Below, piece after piece: positions 51,288 through 60,163 of a stretch of 64,000 nucleotides of DNA. Source of the DNA: JAGPCK01 sp041675505 (GTDB lineage Bacteria > Bacteroidota > Bacteroidia > UKL13-3). Where the stretch lies: NCBI GenBank assembly GCA_041675505.1, contig JBAYTR010000007.1, forward strand, positions 154,584-218,583. Direction: 5' to 3'. The position numbers and the translations under genes are program-made. The notes beneath the pieces were generated by a model. It was not told the DNA's origin. It did not search any database and saw only the letters and a list, made by a program, of their open reading frames with translations. Each line of letters opens with the position of its first letter. The stretch's first letter is position 1.

Positions 51288-53699
51288 TTACAGCACCGCT
51301 TGCATTTTGCTTATACGATCCCGCAATTGTTCTGAGGTAAGCTTATCCCTCAGCCTATCCACCATCAACGGGAAACCCAGCGGGCCGGGGCTTTCCAGCT
51401 CCTTTATCAATAGTTTGGAGACTGACATTCGCCTCAGGGTGGTTTTAATACGCGAAAGCTCCAGCTGCCTTTCCAGCACCTCGCGTTGGGCTTGTTGCAA
51501 CAACAGGTTTTGTGGGTCGAACTTAACAAATACATCATAGAGCAAACCACTGTTGGCCATAATGTTTCTGGAGTTCTGTTTCTGCCCTGGAAAACCTGAA
51601 AAAATCAAACCCGCTACACGGGCTATATCTCGAAATTGCCTGCGTGCCATTTCAGAGGCATTCATGCTTTCCAGAATATGTTCGTCCAGCCGGTCGCTGT
51701 CCAATAGTCCTTCTTCTAAAGCTTCCATCAACGGAATAGGTTCATTGCTCAGTAACTCAAAACCATAATCATTGCAGGCCATGGAAAAACTCAACGGAGT
51801 AAGTTGGCTGATGCGCCAGGCAAACAAAGACATCAGCCCCTCGTGTACCAACCTTCCTTCAAAGGGATAAAACAAACAGTGGTACCCTTCTTTTGATTCA
51901 TATACCTCTATCAGCAACTCGTTTTTTGCCGGCAGTGTAGATTTTTGCAATTGTATATCCAGAATGGGTTGCAGGGCCAGCATCTCTTCTCCTTCGAATT
52001 GTCCGTTTAAAGCCTTCTCCAGCTCGTTTCGCACCGCCTGCGACAGTTGGGTTGACAAGGGCATTCTGCCGCCTTCCCACGAGGGCACAATGGCTTTGGG
52101 GTTGGCAGAATATTTTACTTCGCCCTCGTTGTTTTTCATGCGCACAAACTCCAACACCCGACCCGAGAATACAAAACCATCACCGGGTTTTAAGCGCGAC
52201 ACAAAATATTCTTCCACGCTGCCCAGTGTTCGTCCGTTGGCCAGTTTAATTTTTACGGCTACCTCGCTGGTAATGGTGCCTATGTTCATGAGGTGCTGAC
52301 GGGCCAGTCTTTTGTGCGTGATGTAATATTTTCCTTCGTGCAAATGCAGTCGGGCATATTCAGGATAGGCGGCCAGGGCATCGCCTCCGGTAACGGTAAA
52401 CTTTAGTGCCCACTCCCACTGCGCGGGGGTAAGGTGGCGATAGGAATAGGCTGAACGCACTTCTTCATACATCTCTTGTGGCGAAAAACCACCCCCGATG
52501 CCCACCGTAATAAGGTGCTGACTGAGCACATCCAACGGAGCATCCAACGGCATGCGCGACTCCATGTGGTTAGCGGCAATGGCGGCTTTCACTCCGGCAA
52601 ACTCTACCAGCTCAAAGGCGTGGGTGGGTACAAAAGTAATGCGGCTGGTTTGCCCCGGACTATGTCCACTGCGCCCGGCCCGTTGTAAAATACGCGCCAC
52701 TCCTTTGGGGCTGCCTATTTGCAACACCCTTTCTACGGGTGAAAAATCAACACCTAAATCTAAACCTGAGGTGGCCACCACCACTTTTAACTGACCGGCT
52801 TTTAAACCCTGCTCCACAAAACCGCGCAGTTCTTTATCCAACGAGCCGTGGTGAAGTGCCATTACACCTGCCCATTGCGGCCGTGCTTCCAGTAATGACT
52901 GGTACCATATTTCGCTTTGAGCGCGGGTATTGGTGAACACCAGCGAGGTGCTGCTTTGATCTATTTCTGCCGCTACCTGCTCTACCAAACGAATACCCAA
53001 ATGGCCGGCCCAGGGGTAACGTTCCATCTCTTCAGGAATCAACGTATCGAGCTGCACTTTTTTTTCCGTTTCGCCCACCACAATGGTTGATGCACGTGTA
53101 GCATTTACACCTGTAAGTGCCAGCAAAGCCTCTTCCACATTGCCAATGGTGGCACTGAGACCCCAGCTACGCAGGTTGGGTGAAAACTTTCTCAACCGCG
53201 CCAAACACAATTCAGCCTGCACCCCGCGCTTGCCTGAAAGTAACTCGTGCCACTCATCTACCACCACACACTCCAGGTGTTTAAAGTGTTCTTCAGCGTG
53301 CGGGTCGGCCAATAGCAGCGAAAGACTTTCCGGTGTGGTAATCAACACATCGGGCCGATGGTCTTTGAGTTTCTTTTTTTCAGCGGCTGAAGTATCACCT
53401 GTGCGCGAGGCTATGCTGATGCGTAAACCCATTTCAGTAACCGGTGCTTTAAGCGAAGTTTCTGTATCGCTGGTTAAGGCCCGCAACGGAGTGAGCCAGA
53501 TAACACGGGTGTGCCCTTTGCTTTCACTTTTCATTAACCCGTTGAGTATGGGCAACCATACCGCATAGGTTTTTCCTGAGCCGGTAGAGGAGTGCAGCAA
53601 TACATTATGACCCTGCGCATACAATTCCATGCACCGCTGCTGAAAAGGGAACATAGTCCACTTTTTTTGACTTAACCACTGTGTGATGGTGGGAAACAT
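51288..53699 (-). CDS. Ligase-associated DNA-damage-response DEXH-box helicase (Lhr-like)
   Basis: 803 residues, an SF2 helicase. Walker A is HSSTGSGKT, motif Ia LTPLRALTSDTE, motif Ib TTPESLSLLL, Walker B VVVDEWHEL, motif III LSATIGN, motif V ATSGLDLGVDF and motif VI QRAGRSGHSPG. The long C-terminal winged-helix and Lhr-core region fits the TIGR04121-type family, normally encoded with an ATP-dependent DNA ligase, an exonuclease and a phosphoesterase. None of those partners is visible here, so the cluster is split or lost. It diverges from a micro-lipoprotein gene. Confidence 0.92.
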   Translation of the reverse strand: MFPTITQWLSQKKWTMFPFQQRCMELYAQGHNVLLHSSTGSGKTYAVWLPILNGLMKSESKGHTRVIWLTPLRALTSDTETSLKAPVTEMGLRISIASRTGDTSAAEKKKLKDHRPDVLITTPESLSLLLADPHAEEHFKHLECVVVDEWHELLSGKRGVQAELCLARLRKFSPNLRSWGLSATIGNVEEALLALTGVNATRASTIVVGETEKKVQLDTLIPEEMERYPWAGHLGIRLVEQVAAEIDQSSTSLVFTNTRAQSEIWYQSLLEARPQWAGVMALHHGSLDKELRGFVEQGLKAGQLKVVVATSGLDLGVDFSPVERVLQIGSPKGVARILQRAGRSGHSPGQTSRITFVPTHAFELVEFAGVKAAIAANHMESRMPLDAPLDVLSQHLITVGIGGGFSPQEMYEEVRSAYSYRHLTPAQWEWALKFTVTGGDALAAYPEYARLHLHEGKYYITHKRLARQHLMNIGTITSEVAVKIKLANGRTLGSVEEYFVSRLKPGDGFVFSGRVLEFVRMKNNEGEVKYSANPKAIVPSWEGGRMPLSTQLSQAVRNELEKALNGQFEGEEMLALQPILDIQLQKSTLPAKNELLIEVYESKEGYHCLFYPFEGRLVHEGLMSLFAWRISQLTPLSFSMACNDYGFELLSNEPIPLMEALEEGLLDSDRLDEHILESMNASEMARRQFRDIARVAGLIFSGFPGQKQNSRNIMANSGLLYDVFVKFDPQNLLLQQAQREVLERQLELSRIKTTLRRMSVSKLLIKELESPGPLGFPLMVDRLRDKLTSEQLRDRISKMQAVL

Positions 53700-53796
53700 T
53701 TATGCTGATTAAAAGGGCAACGTTTATTTTGCACAATATAACAGAGATAAAAAATATTCTGTTTATTTGTTTCGGTTTAGTTTAGGTACAAGCATT

Positions 53797-53943
53797 ATGA
53801 TGAAAAGAGTTTCAGGTAGAACCTCTGTGTTGCTGCTGTTGTGTTTTTTGATGTTGGCCAGCGCGTGTGGTAGCGGGAAAACACACGGATCAAAAGGAAA
53901 TAAAGCCCGTAAAAAACATTATCCGTTTAAATCGCGCGACTAA
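53797..53943 (+). CDS. Micro-lipoprotein
   Basis: A 48-residue protein, MMKRVSGRTSVLLLLCFLML then a lipobox ASAC (Cys24) and a very basic tail (GSKGNKARKKHYPFKSRD). The signal and lipobox support it as a real small lipoprotein. Its stop is followed by one base and then the ATG of the DUF4286 gene, which suggests translational coupling. No family is known to me. Confidence 0.72.
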   Translation: MMKRVSGRTSVLLLLCFLMLASACGSGKTHGSKGNKARKKHYPFKSRD

Positions 53944-53944
53944 C

Positions 53945-54247
53945 ATGATTGTATACAATGTTACAGTAAGTCTGGCTGATGAAAGCATTCACGAGGAGTG
54001 GATGCAGTGGATGAAAGAAGTACACATACCCGAGGTAATGCAAACCCGCCTGTTTGAAGATTACCGCATACTGCGCCTGTTGCAGGAAGAAAACAACGGC
54101 ATTACTTACGCTATTCAATACCGCAGTAAATCTCTGGAAGAATATTACCGCTACCAACAAGAATTTGCCCCCGCACTGCAAGCCAAAACCAAAGAAAAAT
54201 ACGGAGAAAAACTGTTGGCTTTTCGCACCCTGCTGGAAGAAGTGTAA
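53945..54247 (+). CDS. DUF4286 family protein
   Basis: 100 residues. MIVYNVTVSLADESIHEEWMQWMKEVHIPEVMQTRLF is the DUF4286 opening: a predicted ferredoxin-like fold with strand, helix, then HIPEVM. It ends with EYYRYQQEFAPALQAKTKEKYGEKLLAFRTLLEEV. The role is unknown; it is cytoplasmic. The ATG at 53945 is preferred; an upstream start would overlap the micro-lipoprotein out of frame. It lies 1 bp after that gene. Confidence 0.88.
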   Translation: MIVYNVTVSLADESIHEEWMQWMKEVHIPEVMQTRLFEDYRILRLLQEENNGITYAIQYRSKSLEEYYRYQQEFAPALQAKTKEKYGEKLLAFRTLLEEV

Positions 54248-54284
54248 TACACGCGGCAACCTCTCAAAAAAGAAACGTCACTGT

Positions 54285-54375
54285 CAAAACCAACGACACT
54301 GCGAGGGCGAAGCTTAGCCTGTGTAATGAGGGCCCGTGGCAGTCCCCCAATGTGAGCACCATCGTTCTAGCAGGA
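54285..54375. repeat. Possible dispersed intergenic repeat
   Basis: The stretch CACTGCGAGGGCGAAGC ... GTGGCAGTC, followed by AGCACCATCGTTC, has the look of palindromic intergenic repeats common in Bacteroidota, but no second copy is in this window. It lies in the 195-bp gap before the recombinase gene. Confidence 0.3.
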
Positions 54376-54442
54376 CGCTACCCTTTAACCACCAATTAAA
54401 AATAAATAAATTTTATATCTTGCAGTTTGAAAAATCAAACTG

Positions 54443-55513
54443 ATGAAACCTGAATGGATTATTACACCTGTGCTGCATGAAGGCCAAAAACGCCTTACCA
54501 TTAAGTTTCCCTACAACAAAGAAGACAATGCACAAGTGCGTACACTAAAAGGCGCAAGGTGGAGCAGCACACTTAAGTGCTGGCACGTGCAGGACAATGA
54601 ACATTTTCGCAAGCTTTTGGGAGTGGCCATTGCTGAAAAAACCTATACTGCCAATAGCCCTGATGATGTTGCCGGGGGTGCGTTTGAAAAAATAACAGAG
54701 TTTACCCGATGGATGCGCTCACGTAATTACAGTGAAAACACCATAAAAACGTATACGGATGCTTTAAGGGTGTTTTTAAAGTACCACAGTAAAAAACCAT
54801 TAAATAAAATTACAAATGCTGATGTAATTGACTTTAACAACGATTACATCAAAGCGAACAAATATTCTACTTCTTTTCAAAATCAATCTGTTAATGCGAT
54901 TAAACTTTTTTTCAGCTCCATTAAAGATACCCAAATTATTACAGAAAAGATACACCGACCACGCTCAGAGAAAAAGCTGCCCAATGTGCTTAGCAAAGAA
55001 GAAGTAAAAAGCATCTTAAATGCTTTAACCAATCTTAAACACAAGGCCATGTTATCTTTAATATACAGTTGCGGCTTGCGCAGCAGCGAGTTGATTAGTT
55101 TGGAACTGACACATGTTGATAGCAAACGAAATTTGTTGGTTATTAAACAAGCCAAAGGTTTTAAAGACAGAATTGCACCGCTTAGCAATAAAACCATTGA
55201 GCTTTTGCGGGAGTATGTGAAGGGAGCTAAGCCTGTTAAATATTTGTTTGAAGGGCAATATAAAGGAGAGAAATACGATGCAAGGAGTTTGCAATTGGTT
55301 TTAAAAACAGCTTTACAAAAAGCCGACATCAAAAAACCGGTTACTCTACATTGGCTTAGGCACAGTTATGCCACCCATTTGCTGGAAGCGGGAACCGATT
55401 TGCGGTATATTCAGGAAATTTTGGGCCATAAAAGCAGTAAAACCACCGAAATTTATACCCATGTAAGTACCCGAAGTATCCAAAAAATTACCTCTCCATT
55501 TGACGATCTATGA
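54443..55513 (+). CDS. Tyrosine recombinase with N-terminal GARWS..CWH domain
   Basis: 356 residues. Residues 1-60 form a small extra domain (LTIKFPYNKEDNAQVRTLKG then ARWSSTLKCWHV). Residues ~80-165 are the SAM-like core-binding domain (FTRWMRSRNYSENTIKTYTDALRVFLKYH). The catalytic domain has all residues: Arg213 in CGLRSSEL, Lys238 in QAKGFKDR, His303 and Arg306 in HWLRHSYATHLLEAG, His329 in LGHKSSKTTE, and Tyr338 in IYTHV. It lacks the extra helix that marks integron IntI enzymes, so it is XerC-like. Two orphan genes and a large attC-like palindrome follow on the same strand. Confidence 0.92.
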   Translation: MKPEWIITPVLHEGQKRLTIKFPYNKEDNAQVRTLKGARWSSTLKCWHVQDNEHFRKLLGVAIAEKTYTANSPDDVAGGAFEKITEFTRWMRSRNYSENTIKTYTDALRVFLKYHSKKPLNKITNADVIDFNNDYIKANKYSTSFQNQSVNAIKLFFSSIKDTQIITEKIHRPRSEKKLPNVLSKEEVKSILNALTNLKHKAMLSLIYSCGLRSSELISLELTHVDSKRNLLVIKQAKGFKDRIAPLSNKTIELLREYVKGAKPVKYLFEGQYKGEKYDARSLQLVLKTALQKADIKKPVTLHWLRHSYATHLLEAGTDLRYIQEILGHKSSKTTEIYTHVSTRSIQKITSPFDDL

Positions 55514-55541
55514 GCATATTGATATATTTACAAAAAGATAA

Positions 55542-55586
55542 AAACCTTCGTATACTTTCCCATATTGGAGATATATACGAAGGTTT
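55542..55586. repeat. Inverted repeat directly after the recombinase gene (candidate att site arm)
   Basis: AAACCTTCGTATA (55542-55554) pairs perfectly with TATACGAAGGTTT (55574-55586), and the 19-nt loop can extend the stem. It is followed at 55604 by GTTAGCGGTCATG, which resembles GTTATAGCCAATG at the end of the palindrome at 57321-57453. It could be an attI-like site or simply a terminator. Confidence 0.5.
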
Positions 55587-55654
55587 ATATCGCATATAAG
55601 CAAGTTAGCGGTCATGCTATAATGACTCGCGCGAAGAACTAATATCAAAAAAAA

Positions 55655-56407
55655 ATGAAAGCATTTATCGCATACTTTGATTTACTTGGGTTCGAACAAT
55701 TTATTGAACTGAATAATGAAGAAGAGCAGCAAAAGGTTCTTGAAAATATTTTTCATATCATGGAGTTCAGTTTGGCCAATGGGGAAATTGAGTTCTCACC
55801 TTTAGGAGTTGTTGCAAAGACAAGTTTAGCAAAAGTAAACTGCCTAAATTTTTCAGACACATTTGTGTTTTGGACAAAAGACAATTTGGAGACGTCTTTT
55901 TTAGACTTGATGAAAGTAGTCTCACATTTTAATTCAAGTATGATTATGCATGTATTCCCGATAAGGGGAACAATTACTTACGGAGATATATTTACGGCTC
56001 GGCATTTTGAAAAAAGTGAAAACCAAACTTCTTATAATGTTAATTCGGTTTACGGAAAAGGAATCATAGATGCTTATAAAAAATCGAATGCGCAAAATTG
56101 GGCTGGAACTGTCATAGATAACGAACTCATTATAGCGCTTAATGATCTATGTATCAGTATTGATACCTGTATAATTCCTTTTGCGAAAAAATACAATATA
56201 CCGTACAAAGAATCATCAAATCAACCTGCCATAGAATACGCTCTTAATATTGTTAAAGAACCAATAGATGAGATCGTATTTAACAATTACAAAGACTCAA
56301 TTAAACAAAATTTTTCGGACTATAAAAAAGAAGTTTCATCCTCGGCTGTAACGCTTAAAATTACAAACACAATCAAGTTCCTAGAAAGTTTCCGATCAGA
56401 TTTATAA
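55655..56407 (+). CDS. Orphan protein, possibly nucleotidyl-cyclase-fold
   Basis: 250 residues, no signal peptide. The order AYFDLLGFEQFI (N-terminal Asp after a hydrophobic strand), NFSDTFVFWT, PIRGTITYGDIF and VYGKGIIDAYKK recalls class III nucleotidyl cyclase folds, in which the first Asp and the SD element bind metal. I am not sure of this; many uncharacterised single-gene proteins share the layout, and full catalytic motifs are not evident. It is the first gene after the recombinase, in AT-rich DNA, and might be a defence or signalling cassette. That is inference. Confidence 0.7.
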   Translation: MKAFIAYFDLLGFEQFIELNNEEEQQKVLENIFHIMEFSLANGEIEFSPLGVVAKTSLAKVNCLNFSDTFVFWTKDNLETSFLDLMKVVSHFNSSMIMHVFPIRGTITYGDIFTARHFEKSENQTSYNVNSVYGKGIIDAYKKSNAQNWAGTVIDNELIIALNDLCISIDTCIIPFAKKYNIPYKESSNQPAIEYALNIVKEPIDEIVFNNYKDSIKQNFSDYKKEVSSSAVTLKITNTIKFLESFRSDL

Positions 56408-56455
56408 TCAGAAATGCTCCAGATCTATTCAAAAAACTATTACAATTATTAATAT

Positions 56456-57256
56456 ATGAAGCCCATACTCGATACATTTATTCTGTTTCTTAAATCAACT
56501 TTAGTTACATTCTTAATAGTATGTACAAGCTCTTGTAATAATTCAAATGACAAGATTAATGCCGATAACATTTCGGCTGTTCCTATTGTGAACAAAGCCA
56601 ACTTAGACAGTCTACTCGTTAAAAGCCAAGACCGTAAACTGCCTATTAAAGACATTCGAAACATTGATACTATACGGGGCTATAAAGGTCTGACATTAGG
56701 CTTAAATCTTTACGACATAGAACTAGGAAGTTTCGAACGAAGAATTTACATGAATGGTTTATTAACAATTTTGAGAAGCCGACACCGTGCTAATGTTAAC
56801 CTGTTTTTCTATAAAAGTACACTTGTAAAAATCTTAATCGACAGATATTGGGATCACACAGAAGATGGTGTAGTTATTGAGAGGCAAGATTTAGTTAATA
56901 CATTTGGCAACCCTAATATTGAGAAAAAAATTGATATTGATAAAGGTTATGACATAATTGGCGATACGTACCATGAATATAATTCAAGTAAAAAAGCCAC
57001 TAAGCTGAAATGGATAAGTCCATCTAACATAGAAGTGAGCTATTATTACAACTCAGAGATTGTAAAGGCTGTAGGAAAAGAATTTAAACGTGATATTTTG
57101 ATCAGCCTTTTTGAATACAGAATAACAGACCTGAATATGTGGAGTGAATACGAAAATGAAAGAAGTAAAATCCTTAAAAGCGAAGAACTAGAGAACAAAC
57201 GAAAGTCAAAGGACTTTGATTCACTAAACGTCAGGAATGCCCAAAACAACCTTTAA
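56456..57256 (+). CDS. Orphan lipoprotein
   Basis: 266 residues. The signal (FILFLKSTLVTFLIVCTSSC) ends in a lipobox with Cys near residue 27. The mature domain is globular with a charged C-terminal helix (NERSKILKSEELENKRKSKDFD). The phrase KGLTLGLNLYDIELG and the strand-rich middle suggest a small alpha/beta domain, but no family is recognised. It lies 48 bp after the previous orphan gene, with no palindrome between them, and is followed by the attC-like element. Confidence 0.72.
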   Translation: MKPILDTFILFLKSTLVTFLIVCTSSCNNSNDKINADNISAVPIVNKANLDSLLVKSQDRKLPIKDIRNIDTIRGYKGLTLGLNLYDIELGSFERRIYMNGLLTILRSRHRANVNLFFYKSTLVKILIDRYWDHTEDGVVIERQDLVNTFGNPNIEKKIDIDKGYDIIGDTYHEYNSSKKATKLKWISPSNIEVSYYYNSEIVKAVGKEFKRDILISLFEYRITDLNMWSEYENERSKILKSEELENKRKSKDFDSLNVRNAQNNL

Positions 57257-57320
57257 TTAAGGAAACGACCATGCACGAACAAGATTTCATTATATAAAAC
57301 GTATGCAGTAAAGCACGAAC

Positions 57321-57453
57321 CGCTAACAGCGCACTTGCTCAATTGCCGTGTAATCACTGTGTTCAGGCTTTATTCTACGCTTTTATCATTATATTAGCTT
57401 GACAATTTACCGTTCCGCATTCGGCAACTAAGCAAGTGCGCAAACCGTTATAG
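57321..57453 (+). repeat. attC-like imperfect palindrome
   Basis: 133 bp. Outer boxes GCTAAC (57322-57327) and GTTATAGC (57447-57454) enclose GCGCACTTGCT (57329-57339) pairing with AGCAAGTGCGC (57431-57441), and TTGCCG (57343-57348) pairing with CGGCAA (57422-57427). Unpaired bases between the boxes and the long central segment resemble integron attC sites, whose ends are RYYYAAC and GTTRRRY. The outer boxes fit only partly. Confidence 0.6.
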
Positions 57454-57838
57454 CCAATGGTAGGACGACCGTTTGCAAGACGACAGACCGACCAAAATTT
57501 AAACATTAAACACAAAGACAAACCATTTTGACTGGTGACCAACATACAGACCATATTTCAAACGGACAACGAGTAAGCCGACACTCATTGCCAACCCTTC
57601 TGTATTTTTTATTTTCCCCACCGCACATTTTTTTTAATTCAATTTTAGCCAGCCGCACATTTGGCACATTTGCTTTTGCCTCGACACACAAGCCGACACA
57701 CGGACAAAACCAAAAGAGCCAATCTTCCACGCTCTGTTCAAGAGACGAGTTCCTTAACTTGACAACAATCATTAATTGCTTTGATAACCATCAGTTTATT
57801 AAGGTAACTTTATAAACATATTAGTAAAATATTTTAAA
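57454..57838. other. Non-coding, strongly A/C-skewed segment after the attC-like palindrome
   Basis: The top strand is rich in A and C with recurrent GACCGACC and AGCCGACAC motifs (e.g. 57573 and 57691). Open frames on both strands here have no protein-like character. It may be a non-coding cassette or a cassette remnant. The last 60 bp carry the copB promoter. Confidence 0.5.
57780..57812 (+). promoter_or_regulatory. Promoter of the copper-resistance genes, TTTG-N21-TAACTTTA
   Basis: TTTG at 57780-57783 and TAACTTTA at 57805-57812 are 21 bp apart, within the -33/-7 range of Bacteroidota. The ATG follows 27 bp later. The -7 box has one mismatch. Confidence 0.5.
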
Positions 57839-59860
57839 ATGGAACATTCACATCATCACAATACCGAAAGCCAACAATCACATGACCACCATGCTGAACA
57901 TGGTGAAAGCGGACACGACAAACACGCAGGACACAATGTTGCGGATTTTTGGAAGCGATTTATAATCTGTTCGATTGTATCCATTCCTGTGCTTGCATTG
58001 TCACACATGATACAGAAATGGTTGGGGTTTGAATTAGCTTTTGCGGGTGACAAATATGTGTTGGCTGTTCTTTCCGCATTCATCTTCATTTATGGTGGTT
58101 ATCCTTTTCTGAAAGGGTTGTATGAAGAAGTAAAAGACAAAGCCATTGGCATGATGACACTGATTGGCGTGGCAATTACGGTTGCATGGGCATACAGTGT
58201 TGCTATTACTTTCGGTTTACCGGGAATGGATTTTTATTGGGAAATGGCAACGCTGATAGACATCATGCTTATTGGTCATTATTTTGAAATGAAATCAGTA
58301 ATGGGTGCTTCCCGTTCGTTGGAATTGCTGGTTAAGATGATGCCTTCTACTGCTCATCATCTAAAAGACGGACACATTCACGATATGCCGGTCAGTGAAT
58401 TGAAAATTGGAGATATGGTGATGGTGAAGCCGGGTGAAAAAGTTCCTGTTGATGGAATTGTAATAGAGGGCGAAAGTTATGTTGACGAAAGTATGCTCAC
58501 AGGCGAGAGCAAACCTGTGAAAAAAGAAAAGGACAGTAAAGTAATTGGCGGTGCAGTAAACAGCAATGGTTCACTCACCATAGAAGTTAAAAGCACGGGT
58601 AAAGACAGCTATCTTAACAAAGTGGTGAAACTGGTTGAGGATGCACAAAAGATAAAATCCAAAACTCAAAACTTTGCCGACCGTGCCGCAAAGGTTTTGA
58701 CATTTGTTGCTTTAGGTGGTGGTGTAATAACGTTAGTTGTTTGGCTACTATTAGGTTTTCCATTTGTGTTTGCTTTGGAGAGAATGGTAACAGTAATGGT
58801 TATTTCCTGTCCTCATGCGTTAGGTTTGGCTGTGCCTTTAGTTGTGGCTATTTCAACTTCAATCGCTGCACAAAAAGGTTTGCTCATTCGCAACAGAACA
58901 GCTTTTGAAAATGCTCGATTGATTACAACTATCATTTTTGACAAAACCGGAACACTAACCAAAGGTTCTCATGAATTGCAAGAAGTAAAAGTGTTGAATA
59001 CAAAATATGATGACAAAGAATTACTCCGTCTGGCATCAGGCATAGAGCAACATTCTGAACATTATATCGCTGCTGGTTTACTTAGAAAAGTAAAGGAATT
59101 GAAAATCGAAATTCCCAAAGCAGAAAAATTCAATTACCTGCCTGGTAAAGGACTGGAAGGAATAATTGAAGGAAAAGAAATAAAGGTAGTAGGTCCGAAT
59201 TATCTGAAAGATCAAAATATAAAGATTGCTGAAACGATTGATGAATTTACAGGCACGGTTGTTTACATTTCGATAAACAAAGACGTTGCTGGATATTTTA
59301 CCTTCTCTGACCAAATAAGAGAAAGCTCTTTTGAAGCCATTCAAATTCTGAAAGAAGCAGGAATTAAAAACTTACTGCTCACAGGCGACAATGAAAAAGT
59401 GGCAAAGAAGGTGAGCGATGATTTGAAAATGGACGGCTATTTAGCCAATGTATTACCGCATGACAAATTAGAAAAAGTAAAAGAATTACAAACCAAAGGT
59501 GAATATGTTGCCATGACAGGCGATGGCGTGAATGATGCGCCTGCATTGGCACAAGCAGATGTGGGAATTGCAGTTGGTTCAGGCACTGATGTAGCAGCCG
59601 AAACAGCAGATATAATTTTGGTAAACTCAGACCCGAAAGATATCGCCAACCTGATATTATTTGGAAAAGCTACCTACAACAAAATGATACAAAACTTATG
59701 GTGGGCTGCGGGCTATAACATTCTTGCTATTCCATTGGCAGCAGGTGTATTATATAAATGGGGCATAATGCTAAGTCCGGCTATTGGTGCAGTGCTGATG
59801 AGTTTAAGCACAATTGTGGTGGCGATAAATGCACAACTTTTAAAAAGAAAAATTTCATAA
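57839..59860 (+). CDS. copB: Copper/silver-transporting P1B-type ATPase, CopB type
   Basis: 673 residues. The N-terminus is a His-rich metal-binding tail (HSHHHN, HDHHAEHGE) without CxxC HMA domains. The transmembrane metal site is SCPHALGLAVPLV, the CPH variant (Cys about residue 324) of the P1B-3 CopB group, not the CPC of CopA. The phosphorylation site DKTGTLT (Asp368), TGES actuator loop, HSEHYIA and GDGVNDAPAL are intact. It exports Cu or Ag ions across the inner membrane. It is followed 17 bp downstream by a metal-binding lipoprotein and then a CusA-type pump. Confidence 0.94.
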   Translation: MEHSHHHNTESQQSHDHHAEHGESGHDKHAGHNVADFWKRFIICSIVSIPVLALSHMIQKWLGFELAFAGDKYVLAVLSAFIFIYGGYPFLKGLYEEVKDKAIGMMTLIGVAITVAWAYSVAITFGLPGMDFYWEMATLIDIMLIGHYFEMKSVMGASRSLELLVKMMPSTAHHLKDGHIHDMPVSELKIGDMVMVKPGEKVPVDGIVIEGESYVDESMLTGESKPVKKEKDSKVIGGAVNSNGSLTIEVKSTGKDSYLNKVVKLVEDAQKIKSKTQNFADRAAKVLTFVALGGGVITLVVWLLLGFPFVFALERMVTVMVISCPHALGLAVPLVVAISTSIAAQKGLLIRNRTAFENARLITTIIFDKTGTLTKGSHELQEVKVLNTKYDDKELLRLASGIEQHSEHYIAAGLLRKVKELKIEIPKAEKFNYLPGKGLEGIIEGKEIKVVGPNYLKDQNIKIAETIDEFTGTVVYISINKDVAGYFTFSDQIRESSFEAIQILKEAGIKNLLLTGDNEKVAKKVSDDLKMDGYLANVLPHDKLEKVKELQTKGEYVAMTGDGVNDAPALAQADVGIAVGSGTDVAAETADIILVNSDPKDIANLILFGKATYNKMIQNLWWAAGYNILAIPLAAGVLYKWGIMLSPAIGAVLMSLSTIVVAINAQLLKRKIS

Positions 59861-59877
59861 ACTAAAAACAATTTATC

Positions 59878-60141
59878 ATGAAAAAACAAATCATTACAGC
59901 AGCATTACTATTTACAGCAACAATGTTTATCACTTCTTGCGGAAGCAATAATTCTGAAACCAAAACAGAAAAATCGGCAATAGAGGAAAGCGCAACTGCC
60001 CAATACCAATGCCCTATGAAATGTGAGGGAGAAAAAACATATAACAAACCCGGTCAATGCCCCAAGTGCAACATGGATTTGCAAAAAGTGGAAGAAATGC
60101 ATGAACATCATGAACATGACAGCACACACACAAATCATTAA
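59878..60141 (+). CDS. Heavy-metal-binding-domain lipoprotein
   Basis: 87 residues. Lipoprotein signal MKKQIITAALLFTATMFITSC (Cys21). The mature part holds the HMBD motif YQCPMKCEGEKTYNKPGQCPKCNMDL, with CPM, two further Cys and a Met as metal ligands, then a His-rich end (EMHEHHEHDSTHTNH). It probably binds Cu(I) or Ag(I) in the periplasm and hands it to the pump. It is co-directional and closely spaced with copB and cusA. Confidence 0.9.
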   Translation: MKKQIITAALLFTATMFITSCGSNNSETKTEKSAIEESATAQYQCPMKCEGEKTYNKPGQCPKCNMDLQKVEEMHEHHEHDSTHTNH

Positions 60142-60163
60142 GTCGTTCTAATAATTGAAACTC

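Noticed and set aside
54443..55513. Recombinase as a true integron integrase (intI)
   Set aside because: The extra segment characteristic of IntI between the catalytic patches is not present; the catalytic region is XerC-like.
57506..57815. Overlapping open frames of about 90 codons on both strands
   Set aside because: They arise from the A/C-skewed non-coding segment; composition is repetitive (His/Thr/Pro or Cys/Val rich) with no domain, and both strands are open equally.
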